A stretch of 64,000 nt of DNA, taken from Ypsolopha sequella (lineage: Eukaryota > Arthropoda > Insecta > Lepidoptera > Ypsolophidae). The position numbers were made by a program, and so were the translations under genes. Below, piece after piece: positions 1 through 11,845 of the stretch. Position 1 is the first letter of the stretch, and each line of letters opens with the position of its first letter. The stretch is taken from positions 17,375,280 to 17,439,279 of the forward strand of contig OW203998.1 of NCBI GenBank assembly GCA_934047225.1, written 5' to 3'. Below the pieces are notes generated by a model, which saw nothing but the letters and a program-made list of their open reading frames with translations, searched no databases and was not told where the DNA came from.

Positions 1-487
1 AGAATCGTATTAATAATTTAAAATCATTTTTATGAAGAAAACGCTTGTAGTTTTCCACAAATGGTATATTATAGTCTTCTCTGCCGGACCTAGTTCGCTA
101 TATAAGAGCATTATCAAATGCTTTAACTTAAAAATGTTTAACATTAATCTTAATAAATGATTTTTACATTGCTGGGTGTACGTGCAATTAAAATTAAATG
201 CCTAGTATAAAAATTAACTTTTAACAAAACAGTATATTGTGAAACTGTGGCATAATGCGAGAAACGAGTGCTTGTTTACGAAACAAACGAAGTGAGTTTC
301 GTAATTGACGTTCACGAGTGTCCCAATGTTTATTATGTCCATTTGCACACAATACTTTATCTACGACCATCAAAAACAATTTCAGAAAAAAATTTGAAAA
401 AGAACACACGTCATGATTTTGTAGTAATACTCGTCATGATACCTGAATGGAATTTGGCTATATGTTTGCGCCGTTTGGGTCGAAATC

Positions 488-643
488 CTAGGGCCGTGGG
501 GACCAGAGGCGCGTCGACTTTTTCACGAAATATCGTTGTGCCTGGTCGACGCCTAGGGTGACCTAGCAATCCAACGAGGTAACGCTGCCAATGTCTTGGG
601 CGCCCTCTCATTTGGCAGCGATGTGGAAAAAGTTTTAATTTAA
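488..643 (+). pseudogene. Degraded C-terminal fragment of a repeat-encoded polyprotein
   Basis: One frame from 488 to the TAA at 641-643 reads as protein-like sequence. It contains GPWGPEARRLFHEISLCLVDA, an in-frame TAG at about 551, then LAIQRGNAANVLGALSFGSD. The GPWGP and IQRGNAA-VLG signatures recur at the C-termini of invertebrate repeat-encoded polyproteins. I recognise the pattern but cannot name the family. Upstream codons (CAVWVEIL) continue the frame. The internal stop and the shortened spacing between the two motifs show a decayed copy. An AT-rich tail with an AATAAAA motif near 750 follows and may be its 3' UTR. Its higher GC content than its surroundings also sets it apart. Confidence 0.45.
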
Positions 644-1345
644 TATTTCTGTTTTAGATATGTTTATGTTGTAGATTTTATTTCTTTATAGATTACTTAG
701 TTAAGATTTAAATTTTTAATGTAATTTAAGTTTAATTTATGTACTTGTTAATAAAATATCTTTAACATACTGATTAATTTTAAAAAATATATATATTTCA
801 CTGTCACTATCTAGATTTGTACGTAATTAAAGACCGTATTACAAAAACAATACATGTCAATACTAAGATAAAAACGATAACTAAATAAAAATTATATGTC
901 AATAAACCTGAATCTGAACCTAATTGATAAATTGATATGTGTTGTTTTTTGTAACAAGGTCTTCAATTACGTCCCTGCTTCAAGAACTTTTCTTGTGTTA
1001 TTGACTTTTCTACGAATTAATTATGTCGTAGCTCGTAATTGCTAAGAAAGCTCACCAAAACATTTTAGAACTAATAAGGTTTTTGGTTGACACTATACAA
1101 TTGAGGCAACGCTTATTTTTGCAAAAGCATTTTCGACGAATAAAATTTATATTATTATATTAAAAATATTCCGCGTTTGAAATAATCAAGGCAAATATGC
1201 TTGTACTTACTGCTTTACAGAATATCTGGAATAATCTGGATAGGCAATGTGTTAAATGAAATCATAACCTGTAGATAGGTATTATAAATAATATATAGAC
1301 ATGCACAATTACAATACCTTTTAATAAAAAATACCTATATTATAT

Positions 1346-1690
1346 AGTAGTTTATGCTACTAGGGCGCAAAGGAATAAACTACGAGGACGATTTAAAACA
1401 CGAGCGTAGCGAGTGTTTTAAACGTAACCGAGTAATTTATTGCTCTTACGCCCGTGTATCATACTACGTTTTTAAATGGATAGTGTGAGGAAATAAAACA
1501 AATATAATTTTATGAACTTTAAATTGTAATTGGCTCAAAAGGACTGTATCCAGAGCCGTTAAACACTGGAAAAAAAAGTATGACATTTATGGTACACAGG
1601 AAAGGCTGCAGGGTAAAATAATCGACTTTCTGTTCGGTTTTGATGCATAAAAAGTGGGCCTTTATGGGCCTTTTTTAGTGGGCATTGAAA
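1346..1690 (+). repeat. Interspersed repeat family R-A, copy 1
   Basis: This non-coding repeat of about 350-400 bp recurs at 5640-6052 (inverted) and 45186-45575 (direct). It begins AGTAGTTTATGCTAC. It holds an internal palindrome, AAAACACGAGCG/TAGCGAGTGTTTT, near 1396-1425. It ends after a TGCATAAAAAGTGGGCCTTTA segment. Compared with the copy at 45 kb, this one lacks about 55 bp after GGAAAGGCTGCAGG, bounded by short matching bases, which is a typical microhomology deletion. No ORF or clear terminal inverted repeat is visible, so the class (SINE or MITE) is open. Confidence 0.7.
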
Positions 1691-2369
1691 AGTACTTTAT
1701 TTTGTTATGCAAACTACAGAAATAAAATGAATACTGTCTAGCATTTACTTTTTGGTTGAGGAACATTTAGAGTAAATCCAAAAAGATATAATAAAAATAA
1801 TTATGCAAAACAATAAAACAAAGGAAAATAAACAAGGAGCGTAAAAGAAAAAACGCTGCTCTGTTTTGAATGTAAAGTACAGTCACTTTATTTCTCAAAT
1901 CACTCCTAAACTCCTTATACATTGTTTGTACATAATTCTTATACAACGTGTATAACAATGGTACAGAACAACTTTTATTATGGAACAAACCCTGTATCTC
2001 GAAAAAAAAATTTACATTTTTCATAGAAAAATGCAATGCCGCTCGGCCGAAATGTATGGAAGGGCAGATTTCGTTTTTGAGATTACAGGGTTGGCTCCAT
2101 AGTAAAAGTTATTCTATACCATTGACTGAATGAGCTCTTCAAATATGGTTACACCTTTCTGTTACACTTGTATAAACAATGCCATTATAACCCGGTTCGA
2201 TTCTCGTGCTAACGCAATTTATTACTCTTCTTGTCCTCGGAAAGTCTCACGAGTGTGTAAAGGTGGTATCGTCAAACTGAGGACCGCGGGTTCCTTGTAT
2301 GCTTTAGCTAAAACGATTACATTCTCTACGTATAAAAATTTCAAATGAATCTAGTGGTGAGCAAACTTA

Positions 2370-2780
2370 AGGCGATATGTAAAAATAAGGGTGTTTCTTT
2401 TCTGTGTATTTCATGAAAAACACAGAAAATTGTTATCAATTTCTGGTATATGCATTTTGACTATAAACGTATTTATTTGACTATAAACGGTTTTGTTTTT
2501 GGTAAAAATGTTTGTGAAATGTGGTCTTCAAACACACTTTTTCTCCTCGTTTGACAAATAGAACTCAAACATATTTTATTAGATGGGTTCAAACAAAATC
2601 TACATATTTGATTTTGGGAATTTTGCTAGCTAGTTTAGTTTTTTTCATAAAAATATAAAACCAACTTTTTTCTCTTTCGCCCTGAATCCACCACTCTCGC
2701 AATGCACGTTTTTTCTCCTAGACTAACAGGGATAAAATTAAAACTCGCATAGCCTTTTAATAAATAAAAACGTTTTGTTT
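2370..2780 (-). repeat. Interspersed repeat family R-B, copy 1 (inverted relative to 28.3-28.7 kb)
   Basis: The stretch from about 2380 (GTGTATTTCATGAAAAACAC) to about 2770 (CGCATAGCCTTTTAA) matches the reverse complement of 28280-28700. A partial, more diverged relative lies at about 20820-21010. Shared landmarks are TCTCCTCGTTTGAC, TATAAAACCAACTTTTTTC and a CGCCCTGAATCC segment. No ORF is shared between copies. Confidence 0.6.
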
Positions 2781-5110
2781 AATTTCATTGTTAAAATTTG
2801 ATTGAAATATTTTTTTTTGTGTTGTGGCCCATAGAATTCATCATTAACAAGTAAGATTACTGCAAAATTATTGTTTTATTGTTTTGTGAAAACATGACAA
2901 AAAGGCTTAAGAGGCCCCTTTACGCCTGGATTTTTCTTAAGATTCATACAAAAGGTAAAAACTGAATGTGAATTCAACAGCTTATTTTCTTTATATTGTT
3001 TATCATAAGTATTATCTACCGACATCTAAATACGTTTCTATAAAGCCCAAAAAGCAAAATTTTATGAAACACTATCATAATATCTGTCAGGATATCGTGA
3101 ATATTGCCCCGTTTTTACGCAAAGTTTAGCAAGTTGCAAAAATTTTATCTATACTGGAAATTAAAAAAGAAAAGCATACGGATGTTGTTTATGTAAGGAA
3201 GACTACGTATACACTTTTCTATAAATAAACAGTTACCGTTTCATGGAAAACAGTTTTTACCTGAAACTATTTCACAAATTCGGCGCTTTTTTAATATCTC
3301 ACCATCTTACACCTATTGATAAGAGATGGTCGGAGTACGCTGTGGGAGGAAGGGAAACAGATATAAAGATGTGTGCAAAGTTTATTGAGATCAAAGCCAT
3401 CAGGACGTCACAAACACCTAAAGCATTTATATGGCAGCTGAGCAGGTTGGATCACCTAATTTAGCGTCCGTTGAAACGGATGATTTGATTAGCATCATAA
3501 TGTTTTTATGCATGTTTTAGTTACGCAAGAAGTACACATCTTGAGTTATTTTTTGTATTCATTTCAAGGAGGTTATATGGGGTCATGTTCAACAAAATCA
3601 CTCGTCAAATAAATAAGGTCGTAATTTTTAACTCTTTGGATTTTGGGATACTTTGGGATACTATCTTTAAATACAAAATTATGATGTAATAAGAAGAAAA
3701 TCCATATTTTTGTATGACAAAATAGTTCAACTTGCAACACAATATTTAAAACCATAAAAGATGTTTTTCTCGCACGAATAGAGAAAACTGATTAGTAAAC
3801 AATATTTGACATCAACTATCTCAAATAACTCGTTCAATATGTATGTAAGACTACCCTCAAATATTAAAATAGTTATTGAAGATAACATATTTGAAAATAA
3901 AATGTTTAAGACTTACCTTACAACTGAATAAATTTATAGATTCATAGACAATACAGCCCAGAATTTGCTTACAAATAATTTTGTCAACAATCGAAATGGG
4001 ATACTGCAATCCTATTCGCTCTTCTAATCTTACGTGTATCTTATATATAACTTATCTTTCCCGAAGACGAAGACTCTAAATATAGAAGCCATTTTGGTTT
4101 GGCCTACCAAAACATATAATTTTGGAGTGGCGAATTGTATCTGCTGGTTCAGTCAGATGTGTAGACAGAAATCGGTCGCCTGTTATGAGGAGTCTGTAGG
4201 CTGTATTCGTCTATGTATAGATTACACTCAGAATAAGGTATTTTGGGAGATTACCGTCTGGTCGGCCTAAAGATCTATTATTAGACCAAATGTAACGAAA
4301 TTTTCACAAACACATATCAATCCAACCCTTAAATGGCAATACTGTCTTGGGATTTCCAATTTGCCTTTGACCTGATGCCAAAAGGATGACGATTGAAACA
4401 ATTTCTTTGACTAATGATGTAGAAAAAGAGGTAATTTCCTCTGACAATGCGGAGACCTATCACTGCCTCTGCACCCATTATTATTTATGGCAAAATGGTT
4501 TCTATTTATAAAATATGTCTGATTTACTTTTCTTCTTCTTGTCTTTACTAATTAATAATAAACTAAATTTTAACTAATTTCTTCCACCGTTTCGTTTAAC
4601 TTACGTAGCAGACCCTATATCTGAAAATGAATGGTCTAGAATCTCAAATACCTTGGTTTAGAATCATATCCTTCATCTAGTCCTTGGAACTTCATTTACA
4701 TATCCAAAGTTCAATAAAGATAAGACGGAGGTTGAGCGCCTCTGTCCTAAAGTTCACATCATAGAGTTCCAAACACCCCGAGCGCCGAGAATACGTTTAC
4801 TTGAAATTAGGAGTTTACGTGATATTGAATAAAGATGGCGCCTTGATTCAGTTCACCTGATAAAGTCCTAATTACACTGATTATAAGCGCCATTCTGCCA
4901 TAAACCGTGAGAAGAATTATGTCACGTCACTAAATAACTCGTCTTTGATGTTGCAATTACTGTGCTATGAATATGTTCGTGCCAAAATACTTTGATAATG
5001 TTTCAAAGGAAATTAATAAAGATACCAGTACATTAGGAACTTTGCACTTTGCGTTTTATTCGTAAACGATGAATTTTACGCTTATTTAATAAATACTCAG
5101 TCGTATTTTA
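2781..5110. other. AT-rich intergenic DNA, no supported gene
   Basis: Only short ORFs occur here (for example 3243-3464 and 4034-4270). They have no recognisable motif and no repeat partner in the window. I see no RNA gene or terminal repeats. Confidence 0.5.
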
Positions 5111-5116
5111 AGGCGT

Positions 5117-5592
5117 TATAACAAACGAAAGTGCTGCCACTTCAGAAAAAAAAACATTTCTTAATTACTAAGAATAATTATTGAAAATCTGCTCAACTAC
5201 ATTTTTATGATTTATAATTTATATAAAAACGGCTCACCTCAATACGTGTTATGATCGGGAAAGCCGACCAGTTTCAGCAGATTTAGACTGCCTTCATCTG
5301 GGCGAATAAAGACGTTTACGCGACGACATTACGCCTCACACTGACTATTTTTACTTAGCATAGTTTTCATAGACAATCGTTTCCATGAGCTAAAATTTTA
5401 ACTTTTGCGAAAACGCCCGCATTTGGCATAAGTTAAATTCTAGCCATGGAAAGACGTTTTTCTGAAACATTACTATGTTAAAATATTCGTAGTTCATTGC
5501 TATTTCTAGACATTTAGTTGAGCAGATTTTCAATTATTAATAAGTACGAAAGGTTTTTTTTTCTAAAGTGGCAACACTTTTGCATGTTATAA
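5117..5592. mobile_element. Foldback MITE with about 85-bp terminal inverted repeats and a nested insert
   Basis: The left arm (5117-5205, TTATAACAAACGAAAGTGCT and onward) pairs with the right arm (5505-5592, ending TTTGCATGTTATAA). Shared inner sequence includes GAAAATCTGCTCAACTA. Between the arms, 5220-5340 is an unrelated segment (CTGCCTTCATCTGGGCG) that matches the outer foldback at 18.48-19.2 kb, so one repeat has inserted into another. No target duplication could be fixed with confidence. Confidence 0.65.
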
Positions 5593-5639
5593 TTATTTAA
5601 AGAGTTAAGGTATTTTAAAGAGAGCTTTAAATTATATTT

Positions 5640-6052
5640 CAATGCAAGTGCTCGTAAAGGCCAGCTTTTTATGCATCAAAAGCGAACAGAAAGTCGATTA
5701 TTTTGCCCTAGGGCTTTATTTATTTTTTTATTTTTTTATTTTACGAGAAGTTGGCTAACCTGCAACCTTTCCTGTGTTACATAAATGTTATACTTTTTTT
5801 CCAATGGCTCTGGATACAGTCGTTTTGAGCCAATCATTAACTTGTAAAATTGTAACAATGTAACTTTGAACTTTAATAATTAAATGGTTTTCTTTGATTA
5901 TATTTGTTTTATTACCTCACACTATGCATTAAAAAACGTAGTATGATACACAAGCGTAAGAGCAATAAATTACTCGGTTACGTCATCCTCGTTACGTTAA
6001 ATCGTTCTCGTAATTTATTCCTTTTCGCCCTTGTAGCATAAACTACTATTAT
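5640..6052 (-). repeat. Interspersed repeat family R-A, copy 2 (inverted)
   Basis: This is the reverse complement of the repeat at 1346-1690 and 45186-45575. It runs from the TGCTCGTAAAGG end to the GTAGCATAAACTACT end. It keeps the CCCTAGGGC-adjacent A/T-rich spacer that copy 1 has lost, so it is the fuller form. Confidence 0.7.
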
Positions 6053-6059
6053 ATACTTC

Positions 6060-6830
6060 TTTACCCTTATGGTTTTTTAGTCATATTTTGTAGTTATTTT
6101 GAATACTAAAATATTAGGTAACAGTCCGGAGGGATCTGTTCCATTCCATAGTGGGCCATGTTACGTTGTTACATGACCAACATTTGAGTGAAAGAAGGCG
6201 CGCGATGTAAAATAGGCCATTTCAACATTTTTGAAAGTGAAATCAGTTTATTTGCCACAAAACATATAAAAAAGAAGAAACAGTACAACATAATACAAAA
6301 TGGCAAAAAGGAGCAAACTTAGCAATTGCTACAATTTGGAGCAACTTGGAACGCTGATTTTCATTTCACCCCATTTTAAACATAAAAAACAAACCACAAT
6401 AGCAGACAGGGGTAAAACAATAAAAATTTATAATTAGGAATTTTACCTACATTATACTATTCACTAAGAAAATGATGAATAATAATAATTGAATAATTGA
6501 AAAAATATTGAATAATTTAAATAATAATTAAAACAGAACATAAAAATGATAAATTTTACAAATTATAATAATTTGATCAAAGTAATGAATAAATGTCACG
6601 CAAAAAAACTGGTTCAGAAATGGAATTATTCAAAGTAGAAATTTAAACATTAAAAATCAAATAAAATGTACAAAATAATTCAAAATAGCAGCATAATTAA
6701 GAAGTTGCAATCATTATGATATTACTATTATTATATTAATGCCATAAACACAAGCAGAACCGTAAGAAAAAGGCTATCTTCGCGTAGTCTGATGCATATT
6801 ATGCATCCAAACCACGACGACGTAGCGTGT
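6060..6830. other. AT-rich intergenic DNA, no supported feature
   Basis: No ORF with a recognisable motif and no repeat boundary was found. The stretch is strongly A/T biased, with runs of AATAATAATT. Confidence 0.4.
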
Positions 6831-6899
6831 CTACAAAGTGCGAAAACTATCGATTCGTAGCACTTGCTGCGCCGTACCGGATAGCATTAGTTTATAATA

Positions 6900-7100
6900 A
6901 AGTTTGGTTATGGTTGTGAAGAGCGGTCTTGCAGCCGGATTGTGAAATAACCGCCTTTTTCTAATTAATCGAAATAGAAAACTTAAATTCACAATATGCA
7001 AGTATACACAATACATAGATAATACGGTTTTGTTAAATAATTACTGAGTGAATTTTGAATTTAAGTGTTCTGTTTCGGTTAATTAAAAAACTCCAGCTTC
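6900..7100. repeat. Interspersed repeat family R-C, rearranged copy
   Basis: It contains GCAGCCGGATTGTGAAATAA and CCGCCTTTTTCTAATTAATC. These are followed by an inverted partial copy (GAATTTAAGTGTTCTGTTTC) at 7050-7080, so it forms a short palindrome. Other members are at 9000-9150 (inverted), 23221-23400, 61368-61566 and 62341-62539. Confidence 0.55.
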
Positions 7101-7454
7101 TACGATCGCTATTGTAAACTAGGAGTATGTATGATAGGTATGCAAAGGTCTGCCAGTCCACGGGTAAGACCTACTTAACAGTACTGTCAAAAGTTTATCT
7201 ATCGTCTGTACACTGATACTTACTTTGTATTTTACTTATTAAAAGAAAATTATATACTCCAACAAATTTTGAAATAAATTTATTAGGTGCAAACCTATGA
7301 AATGTCCTTTTTTTATGGAGAATTTGAAGAAAACTAAATTTTCAGTACTTATTTATTTATTTATGCAAGAACCTAGAAGCATACATCTTCAATATATTTT
7401 CTACTTATTTACACTTATACTTTATATATTAACTAATTTGAAAACTACTAACAT

Positions 7455-7750
7455 TTTTACATTTTTATAGGAATGACATATCCAAGTTTTATATTTTGTT
7501 GTGTATGAATGAGGCAAAATAAATCAAAAAGCAACATTAATTTAATGTTTAAAAGTGTCAGCTGTAAATTTTATCATGGATGGCATTTAGGATGAACTGT
7601 TGTTGAAGATTTAATTCTAGCTGTTAAACTGACAATTAAAAAAAATTATACGTAGATGTAAAACCTTGAAATCAACTTTCAAACGAAAAATAAATAAGAA
7701 AATTAAAAGAAAATGTAAGAAAATTTCGCCATTGCATAGGTAACACCCAA
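7455..7750 (+). repeat. Interspersed repeat family R-D, copy 1
   Basis: Matches 15495-15800 in the same orientation. Shared blocks are GGAATGAC-TATCCAA, GTGTATGAATGAG, TTTAAAAGTGTCAG, a GATGGCAT-TA-GA segment and AAGAAAATTTCG-CATT. No coding content is visible. Confidence 0.6.
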
Positions 7751-7899
7751 TATTTCCGGTTTAGTTTCCAACAGGATAACGGATGAATGAAAATAAAAAG
7801 TTGTTCACAGTATATATATATATATATATTTATGTGCACAGTATTTGTTCTTATTTACCATTTGATGAACGGTGAAAGAAAACATCGTAAGTAAACCTG

Positions 7900-8350
7900 C
7901 ATGCCCTAAAAAGCATGTATTTGTGCCCGAAGTACCGTGGTAGGGCTCACCACCCATCACGTTGGGACGTAATAATAGTCTTTAATAAAACTCACTTGTA
8001 CACTATTTTACACATTTAATTAATAGTTATACACCCAACCGGTTTCGAATAATCAATTAATTTTCAACTACAAAAATAATATTGGTTTTTACAGCACGTA
8101 GTACGGAAATAAATAGATAAAACCCCTTGAAAATGAATTAATTATTCGAAACCGGTTGGATGTATAACTATTAATTAAATGTGTGAAATAGTGTACAAGT
8201 GACTTTTATTAAAGATGCTTTCCAAGTTTCACCAAGTGCCGACAATCGCAAGTATAAATTAATTTTTAATAATCGTCGGTCAAACGCGGGTGTACCGAGT
8301 GTGAACTGTGACTTGCAATTCACACTTCACACTCGGGATCACCTTTGACA
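7900..8350. repeat. Repeat family R-E, split by a younger foldback insertion
   Basis: The left part (7900-7976) and right part (8267-8350) together form one copy of a repeat also seen at 11260-11345, 43120-43265 and 46920-47060. Its hallmark is an imperfect hairpin built on ACCGAGTGTGAACTGTGA. The insert at 7977-8266 is flanked by TAATAAT on both sides (7970-7976 and 8267-8273). Confidence 0.6.
7977..8266. mobile_element. Foldback insertion with 7-bp target duplication
   Basis: Arms at about 7978-8062 and 8125-8215 are near-identical inverted repeats (CACTTGTACACTATTT, AACCGGTTTCGAATAAT). They are followed by an unpaired tail to 8266. TAATAAT flanks both ends. The ACCGGTTTC motif recurs in the short insert at 16338-16479, which suggests a related family. 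Confidence 0.6.
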
Positions 8351-9000
8351 CCCCCACTGGGATTCGTGTCGTGAAGTTATCAAAGGAATCAGTAGAATAT
8401 TCAACTTCCAATTTACATCTGGTATATTAACCTTCTTGACTTCATGTTAGTCCTTTGACAGAACACACTGTGCCCAGAAATTCAATTTCCAAAGCGACCT
8501 TATCGAAATTTCGCCAGCGTATGTAATGTAATCGAACTTCTGCAGCACAGATGCTTAGGTTCAAGTGGTAAATACAAGCTATCGATTTGATGTATTCAGA
8601 AAATACGTGATTATAATTTAGAATAAGTGACGTCAGAACCTTGACATTCTACGTCTATTCGTGACGTGCTACTTTTATCACAAGTCCTATTGAGAATATC
8701 AAACAACTGTTGTTCTGTATGGCTAGCACTCGCCGAGATACAGCGTCTATCCAACAGTTGTATATCCATCTTGCGCTCGCACGCAAATCGTGTTTGCCAA
8801 TGCATGAGAGAGCAAGTATGATGGAAATACGCTGTATCGACGGCACGTGCTATACCCTCTGGATCAAATAAAATCAATGCTTTTGAAAAAGATTATAGTT
8901 ACAGACGCCAGCAAGGAAAGATGTTACACCCCTTTGTCTAGCCTACCAACACCGCATCTGTCATCGCAAAATTTACATTACTTTTCGTAAATTAGAATTT
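8351..9000. other. No gene supported; weak foldback remnant near 8730-8850
   Basis: ATACAGCGT at 8739 and ACGCTGTAT at 8830 lie in imperfect inverted arms, which suggests a small old MITE. Antisense ORFs here (8611-8877) have no recognisable motif. Confidence 0.3.
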
Positions 9001-9150
9001 TGAAACCAATGAAAACTTTGCGAAAGCAGCATACAAAATACATAGGTAATAAGGTTTTGTTGAATAACTTTTAACCAAATTTTTAATTTAATTGTTGTTT
9101 CTAGTAATTGGAAAAAGATGAGTTTTTCACAATCCGGCTGCTAAACGGCT
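9000..9150 (-). repeat. Interspersed repeat family R-C, inverted copy
   Basis: The reverse complement of the 23221-23400 and 61368-61566 family, recognised by TTTTTCACAATCCGGCTGC and the GGTAATAAGGTTTTGTTGAA segment. Confidence 0.6.
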
Positions 9151-9539
9151 CTTAACATAGCCTCCATGGACACAACACGAAAAGGAAACCAAATCAAAAT
9201 TGTTAAAGTATTTTTTACTAGCTGAAGAATGAGATAAGAGACGTTTTAATAGATTCATTTATACTTAATACATAAGAAAACATTTTCTCTTGTAAAGTAG
9301 GTAATCCTTTAAGAAAACAGATTTCACGCACATTTTCTTGACGTAATCTTAAACGCAGCTTTTTACAATAACTATTTGCATAAATGTTTTATGGCCTTTG
9401 CTTTAAGGTGGATGCGATGTAACGCGTTCCTAAATGCACAAATTATGATTTTCTTATTTTTGACTAAAATGTAATAAATATAATTTATGGCATTAGGTGA
9501 CCATAATTTATAGACTAACTATGTTTCCAAACAACTACT

Positions 9540-9673
9540 CATCAATACTTACCGGGCTTTGACTCAATCTTTACTGACTTACGGTATTGAAGTATGGGGC
9601 AGTGCTGCCAAAACGCATCTCATCGACGTTGAAAGGGCACAACGGTCAGTGCTAAAGATTTTGGTAGTAATAT
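9540..9673 (+). pseudogene. Fragment of a non-LTR retrotransposon reverse transcriptase (C-terminal region)
   Basis: The frame beginning at 9541 reads YRALTQSLLTYGIEVWGSAA followed by KTHLIDVERAQRSVLKIL. This is the thumb/connection region C-terminal to the reverse transcriptase core of Jockey/CR1-type LINEs (the YG-WG----I--VQ/ERAQR pattern). The frame is open for about 44 codons. It has no RT catalytic core upstream and stops soon after, so it is a short dead fragment. It differs in sequence from the LINE at 11.8-13.6 kb and belongs to another family. Confidence 0.7.
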
Positions 9674-9707
9674 AACAAAATAACTAAATGTTGGTAGTAA
9701 CGTGAGT

Positions 9708-10012
9708 CAGCCTGATTTTATCGAAAATCGATTTATTAAAAAAAATTGATTCAGGATCGTTTTCAGTAAGATGAGACCAGTTTCCAGTTGTAAAAAAACA
9801 AAAACTACATCAAAATAAATAGAGTTGGCTGTGCGCAACCTGGAGCATTTTGTACAGTCACCAAAAACAAAATATTGTAGGTTGCGCGCAGGCAACCTTA
9901 TTTATTTTGATATAGTTTTTTGTTCTACACAACTACAAATTTGTCCCATCTTGTTATTCAATACATAGTGTTACCGACTGTACGCTCCTATTCTATTAAT
10001 GTCAATCAGGCT
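9708..10012. mobile_element. Foldback (MITE-like) element
   Basis: The inner arms 9787-9845 and 9870-9935 pair over CTACATCAAAATAAATA and TGCGCAACC. Weaker outer arms (CAGCCTGATT near 9709; AATCAGGC near 10005) extend the symmetry. No ORF with a known motif is present, and target duplications are not clear. Confidence 0.5.
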
Positions 10013-10059
10013 TTTCTAGCAAAGTTATGTTATTTTATGCATTACTTTGTAAATGATCC

Positions 10060-10372
10060 GGCACAGCACCTTTAACCCTTCGGCCATAGCTTCAGGCTTC
10101 GAGAGGCGCGCCAAGCGGTTCTTCTTGCGACGGCGCCCGGCGCGGCGGAGAGAACAAATGTATGAAGTTGTATAGAAGCGGCCAAGGGGCGCCGCCCACG
10201 CGTCTTGTCCGGCTTCGAGTGACTTGTGCTCTTTCGACGGCGGTGTGCGGGGAGGCGGGCGGTTGAAACAGTGATCGAGCGCACAGGACAAACCTAGTGT
10301 CGAGCGCTTTGAGCGAGCGAGCGCGCTATACATGAAGGCGCTGATGGGTGTCGTGGCAGCTGTGGCCCTGGC
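10060..10372 (+). promoter_or_regulatory. CpG-rich island, possible promoter and 5' UTR
   Basis: About 300 bp is conspicuously GC- and CpG-rich in otherwise AT-rich DNA (for example GCGCCCGGCGCGGCGG, GAGCGAGCGAGCGCGC). No matching copy was found elsewhere in the window, so it is not obviously a repeat. It ends directly at a short ORF with signal-peptide character. A CAGTG initiator-like motif lies at about 10269. The promoter role is inference. Confidence 0.3.
10332..10372 (+). CDS. Candidate first coding exon encoding a signal-peptide start
   Basis: ATG at 10332 opens MKALMGVVAAVALA, then TAA at 10374-10376. The peptide has a lysine at position 2 and a hydrophobic alanine/valine core, as in insect signal peptides. 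Genes for secreted insect proteins often begin with such a very short exon. The bases at 10373-10378 (GTAACG) could be a weak splice donor, in which case the exon would end at 10372. No second exon was found downstream. The alternative is chance within a CpG-rich repeat. Confidence 0.28.
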
Positions 10373-10389
10373 GTAACGCGTGTTTATAG

Positions 10390-11260
10390 TTGTTGCAGAG
10401 TATTATTTAAATATTAAAGCATAAAATAACACAACTTCGCTAGTAGAGCCTAATTGTCATTAAATTGTGGTCGCAAAATGCCATCAATCACATTTCTGTA
10501 ATACTTTTTAGTAAAAAATAAGAAAAACATCCATAAGTTATGAGTTTGGAAAAGCGTTCTGTCGCGACCACCTCAAAAGCCATAATTCTAGCACAAGTAA
10601 AGCTGCCTTCTGCGAGTCGACAGCCGCTGAGTTATTTAGATCTCAGAACATTTAAATAGTTAGAAAGGCTTTGGAGCTGTATGCGTACCAGAACCTTTGT
10701 CGCCTCACACCCACAGGCACACACCTTGTCGTAATTGAAATACTATCAAAACTTTAATCCAAATGGTTGTTCTTTCTACGCACAACAAATGACTTATATC
10801 GAAAACTTATCAAATGAAAAAACTACCGTATCTCTGTGTAAAACGGTGTATTTTTCAAACAAACGATTTCATTTACGACGTTTTAGTTTTGATACCATGT
10901 GACCATTATAAACCTACCGGCTTTAGGTGGTTGATAACTTGACCGGAGCGGTATTGCGAACTTAATATTAAACACAGTCTGATTATATGACGTGATGATT
11001 TATTGCTAGGGATGGGAACAGAGATGTATTTTCTTAACGTAAAACTTCGACTTACTTTTTTTATAACCAATTTGCTCTGAGACAATCTGTGTGTTGTTTT
11101 TTTTTCTATTTTTATTATCTTGTTTTACATATTTTAGTAAAATTGTTTTAACGTGTACTAGGTGTATATAAGGTGATTTCATTGATATAGCCAAATTCAT
11201 ACTTAAAACTTTGTAAGTGATCAGTAATAATGATAATATAATGGTCACGACATGAATCCC
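10390..11260. other. Intergenic DNA, no supported feature
   Basis: No ORF with a known motif and no repeat boundaries were identified. The antisense ORF at 11006-11317 is low-complexity and runs into the R-E repeat. Confidence 0.4.
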
Positions 11261-11345
11261 CGAGGGGGTATCAGAGGTATTCCGAGTGTGAACTGTGAAA
11301 TGCAAGTTACAGTCCACACTCGGTACACCCGCGTTTCACCGACGA
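11260..11345 (-). repeat. Repeat family R-E, partial copy
   Basis: Contains the imperfect hairpin around GAGTGTGAACTGTGAAATGC and the GTACACCCGCGTTTCACC end. It matches 8274-8345 and 46950-47030 in inverted or direct order. Confidence 0.6.
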
Positions 11346-11845
11346 ATATATTAAGATTTAAAGTATTTTAAATTATATTATGGTAGCTTCAAAATAATTG
11401 GATTTTTCATAAACACTCTTATGGAAAATCCCATTTCAAAGGAGAATGGGCGTTTTGGTCCATACCACCAATACACTTGTATTAGGTGACATAAAATAGG
11501 TGTTATAATTACATTCGAGAAACCGTTAACAGTTACTCCAAAATCGACCGGGTAACTGTACAATCAAGGAGAAAAGTTTTCATATAAAATGTATGAGAAA
11601 ATATTTAAAACCGTACAAGTGTGTGTTTATTTACTCTACGGTGTAATTCTAAGCTATGCATAAGTATAAATACTTATTTTTCAATATCTTTGATATATTT
11701 GTACAGTCGAGAACAAAAGTTTTCGGGTGAAATGTATGAAAAAACATTTGAAAGTGTAAAAGTGTATTTTATTTACTCTACAACGTAATTCTAAGCTATG
11801 CATATGTATGTCTAAAAAGTGTATAAGTGTCTGTTTATTTACTCT

